From assembly GCA_003451915.1 (NCBI GenBank), contig DMJC01000168.1:1-5097 (forward strand): a DNA stretch of 5,097 bases, written 5' to 3'. Below the pieces are notes generated by a model. The model worked only from the letters and a program-made list of their open reading frames with translations. It searched no databases and was not told where the DNA came from. The first letter of the stretch is position 1. The number at the start of each line of letters is the position of its first letter. Source of the DNA: Clostridiales bacterium. Lineage in GTDB: Bacteria; Bacillota; Clostridia; Saccharofermentanales; UBA5734. The position numbers and the translations under genes were made by a program. Shown here piece after piece: positions 5,033 to 5,097 of the stretch.

Positions 5033-5097
5033 TTTTTCATGCGCCTCAGGCGCCCTTCATGCGCCGCAGGCGCCCTTCATGCGCCGCAGGCGCCTTT
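5033..5097 (-). repeat. Mini-hairpin tandem array C (partial, inverted)
   Basis: Three units of the same family, on the minus strand relative to arrays A and B. Minus-strand reading: GCGCC-TGC-GGCGC (5093-5081), linker ATGAAGG (5080-5074), GCGCC-TGC-GGCGC (5073-5061), linker ATGAAGG (5060-5054), GCGCC-TGA-GGCGC (5053-5041), then a terminal ATGAAAAA (5040-5033). The window ends inside the next linker, so the array continues rightward. Stems are homogeneous here, unlike array B. Orientation is opposite to array B, so both arrays point inward on the 4800-5032 segment. It may belong to the 3' side of a minus-strand gene beyond the window. Confidence 0.88.

Noticed and set aside
5020..5037. Stand-alone terminator TGGCA-GA-TGCCA with TTTTT
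   Set aside because: The loop would be only 2 nt, so the local hairpin is poor. A longer-range pairing with 4963-4969 is possible but unproven and is kept only as a finding.

Overview
The window looks like a chromosomal segment from a moderately GC-rich Firmicute, probably a clostridial or oscillospiraceal anaerobe. Four things point that way: strong AGGAGG-type ribosome sites with TTG/GTG-type starts, sepF next to a YggS/YlmE gene, a COG4100 'aluminium resistance / methionine gamma-lyase' family PLP enzyme, and a stand-alone tandem ACT-domain protein. Genus and species cannot be fixed from this sequence.

Layout, left to right. (1) 1-43 is the end of a tandem array of mini-hairpins (array A). 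(2) 44-223 holds a complete minus-strand tRNA-Leu(GAG) unit: a near-consensus promoter, the tRNA with encoded CCA, and a Rho-independent terminator. (3) 235-4031 is a tight plus-strand four-gene operon: tandem ACT protein, COG4100 PLP enzyme, membrane-anchored HlyD-like protein, and YggS PLP-homeostasis protein. Every junction overlaps (4 nt, 4 nt and about 11 nt), so translational coupling is likely. (4) 4032-4176 is an intergenic region with a strong sigma-A promoter and a perfect palindrome at the predicted transcription start. (5) 4177-4647 is sepF. (6) 4651-4799 is a seven-unit hairpin array (array B) starting three bases after the sepF stop. (7) 4800-5032 is an AT-richer segment with one long stem-loop and a doubtful minus-strand reading frame. 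(8) 5033-5097 is a third array of the same family in the opposite orientation (array C), running off the window.

How the genes may work together (inference): the ACT protein probably binds an amino acid and could sense the substrate or product of the PLP-dependent lyase translated from the overlapping next gene. YggS manages PLP and would serve that enzyme. The HlyD-like protein sits on the cell surface; its partner is not in the window. SepF, which anchors FtsZ to the membrane, has its own promoter.

The least conventional part is the repeat family. Units of 20-22 nt, made of ATGAAGR plus a 5-bp stem with a 3-4 nt loop, occur in three intergenic places. The stem sequence changes from unit to unit but base pairing is kept in all but one subtype. 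That pattern suggests selection on, or a copying mechanism that preserves, the hairpin itself.
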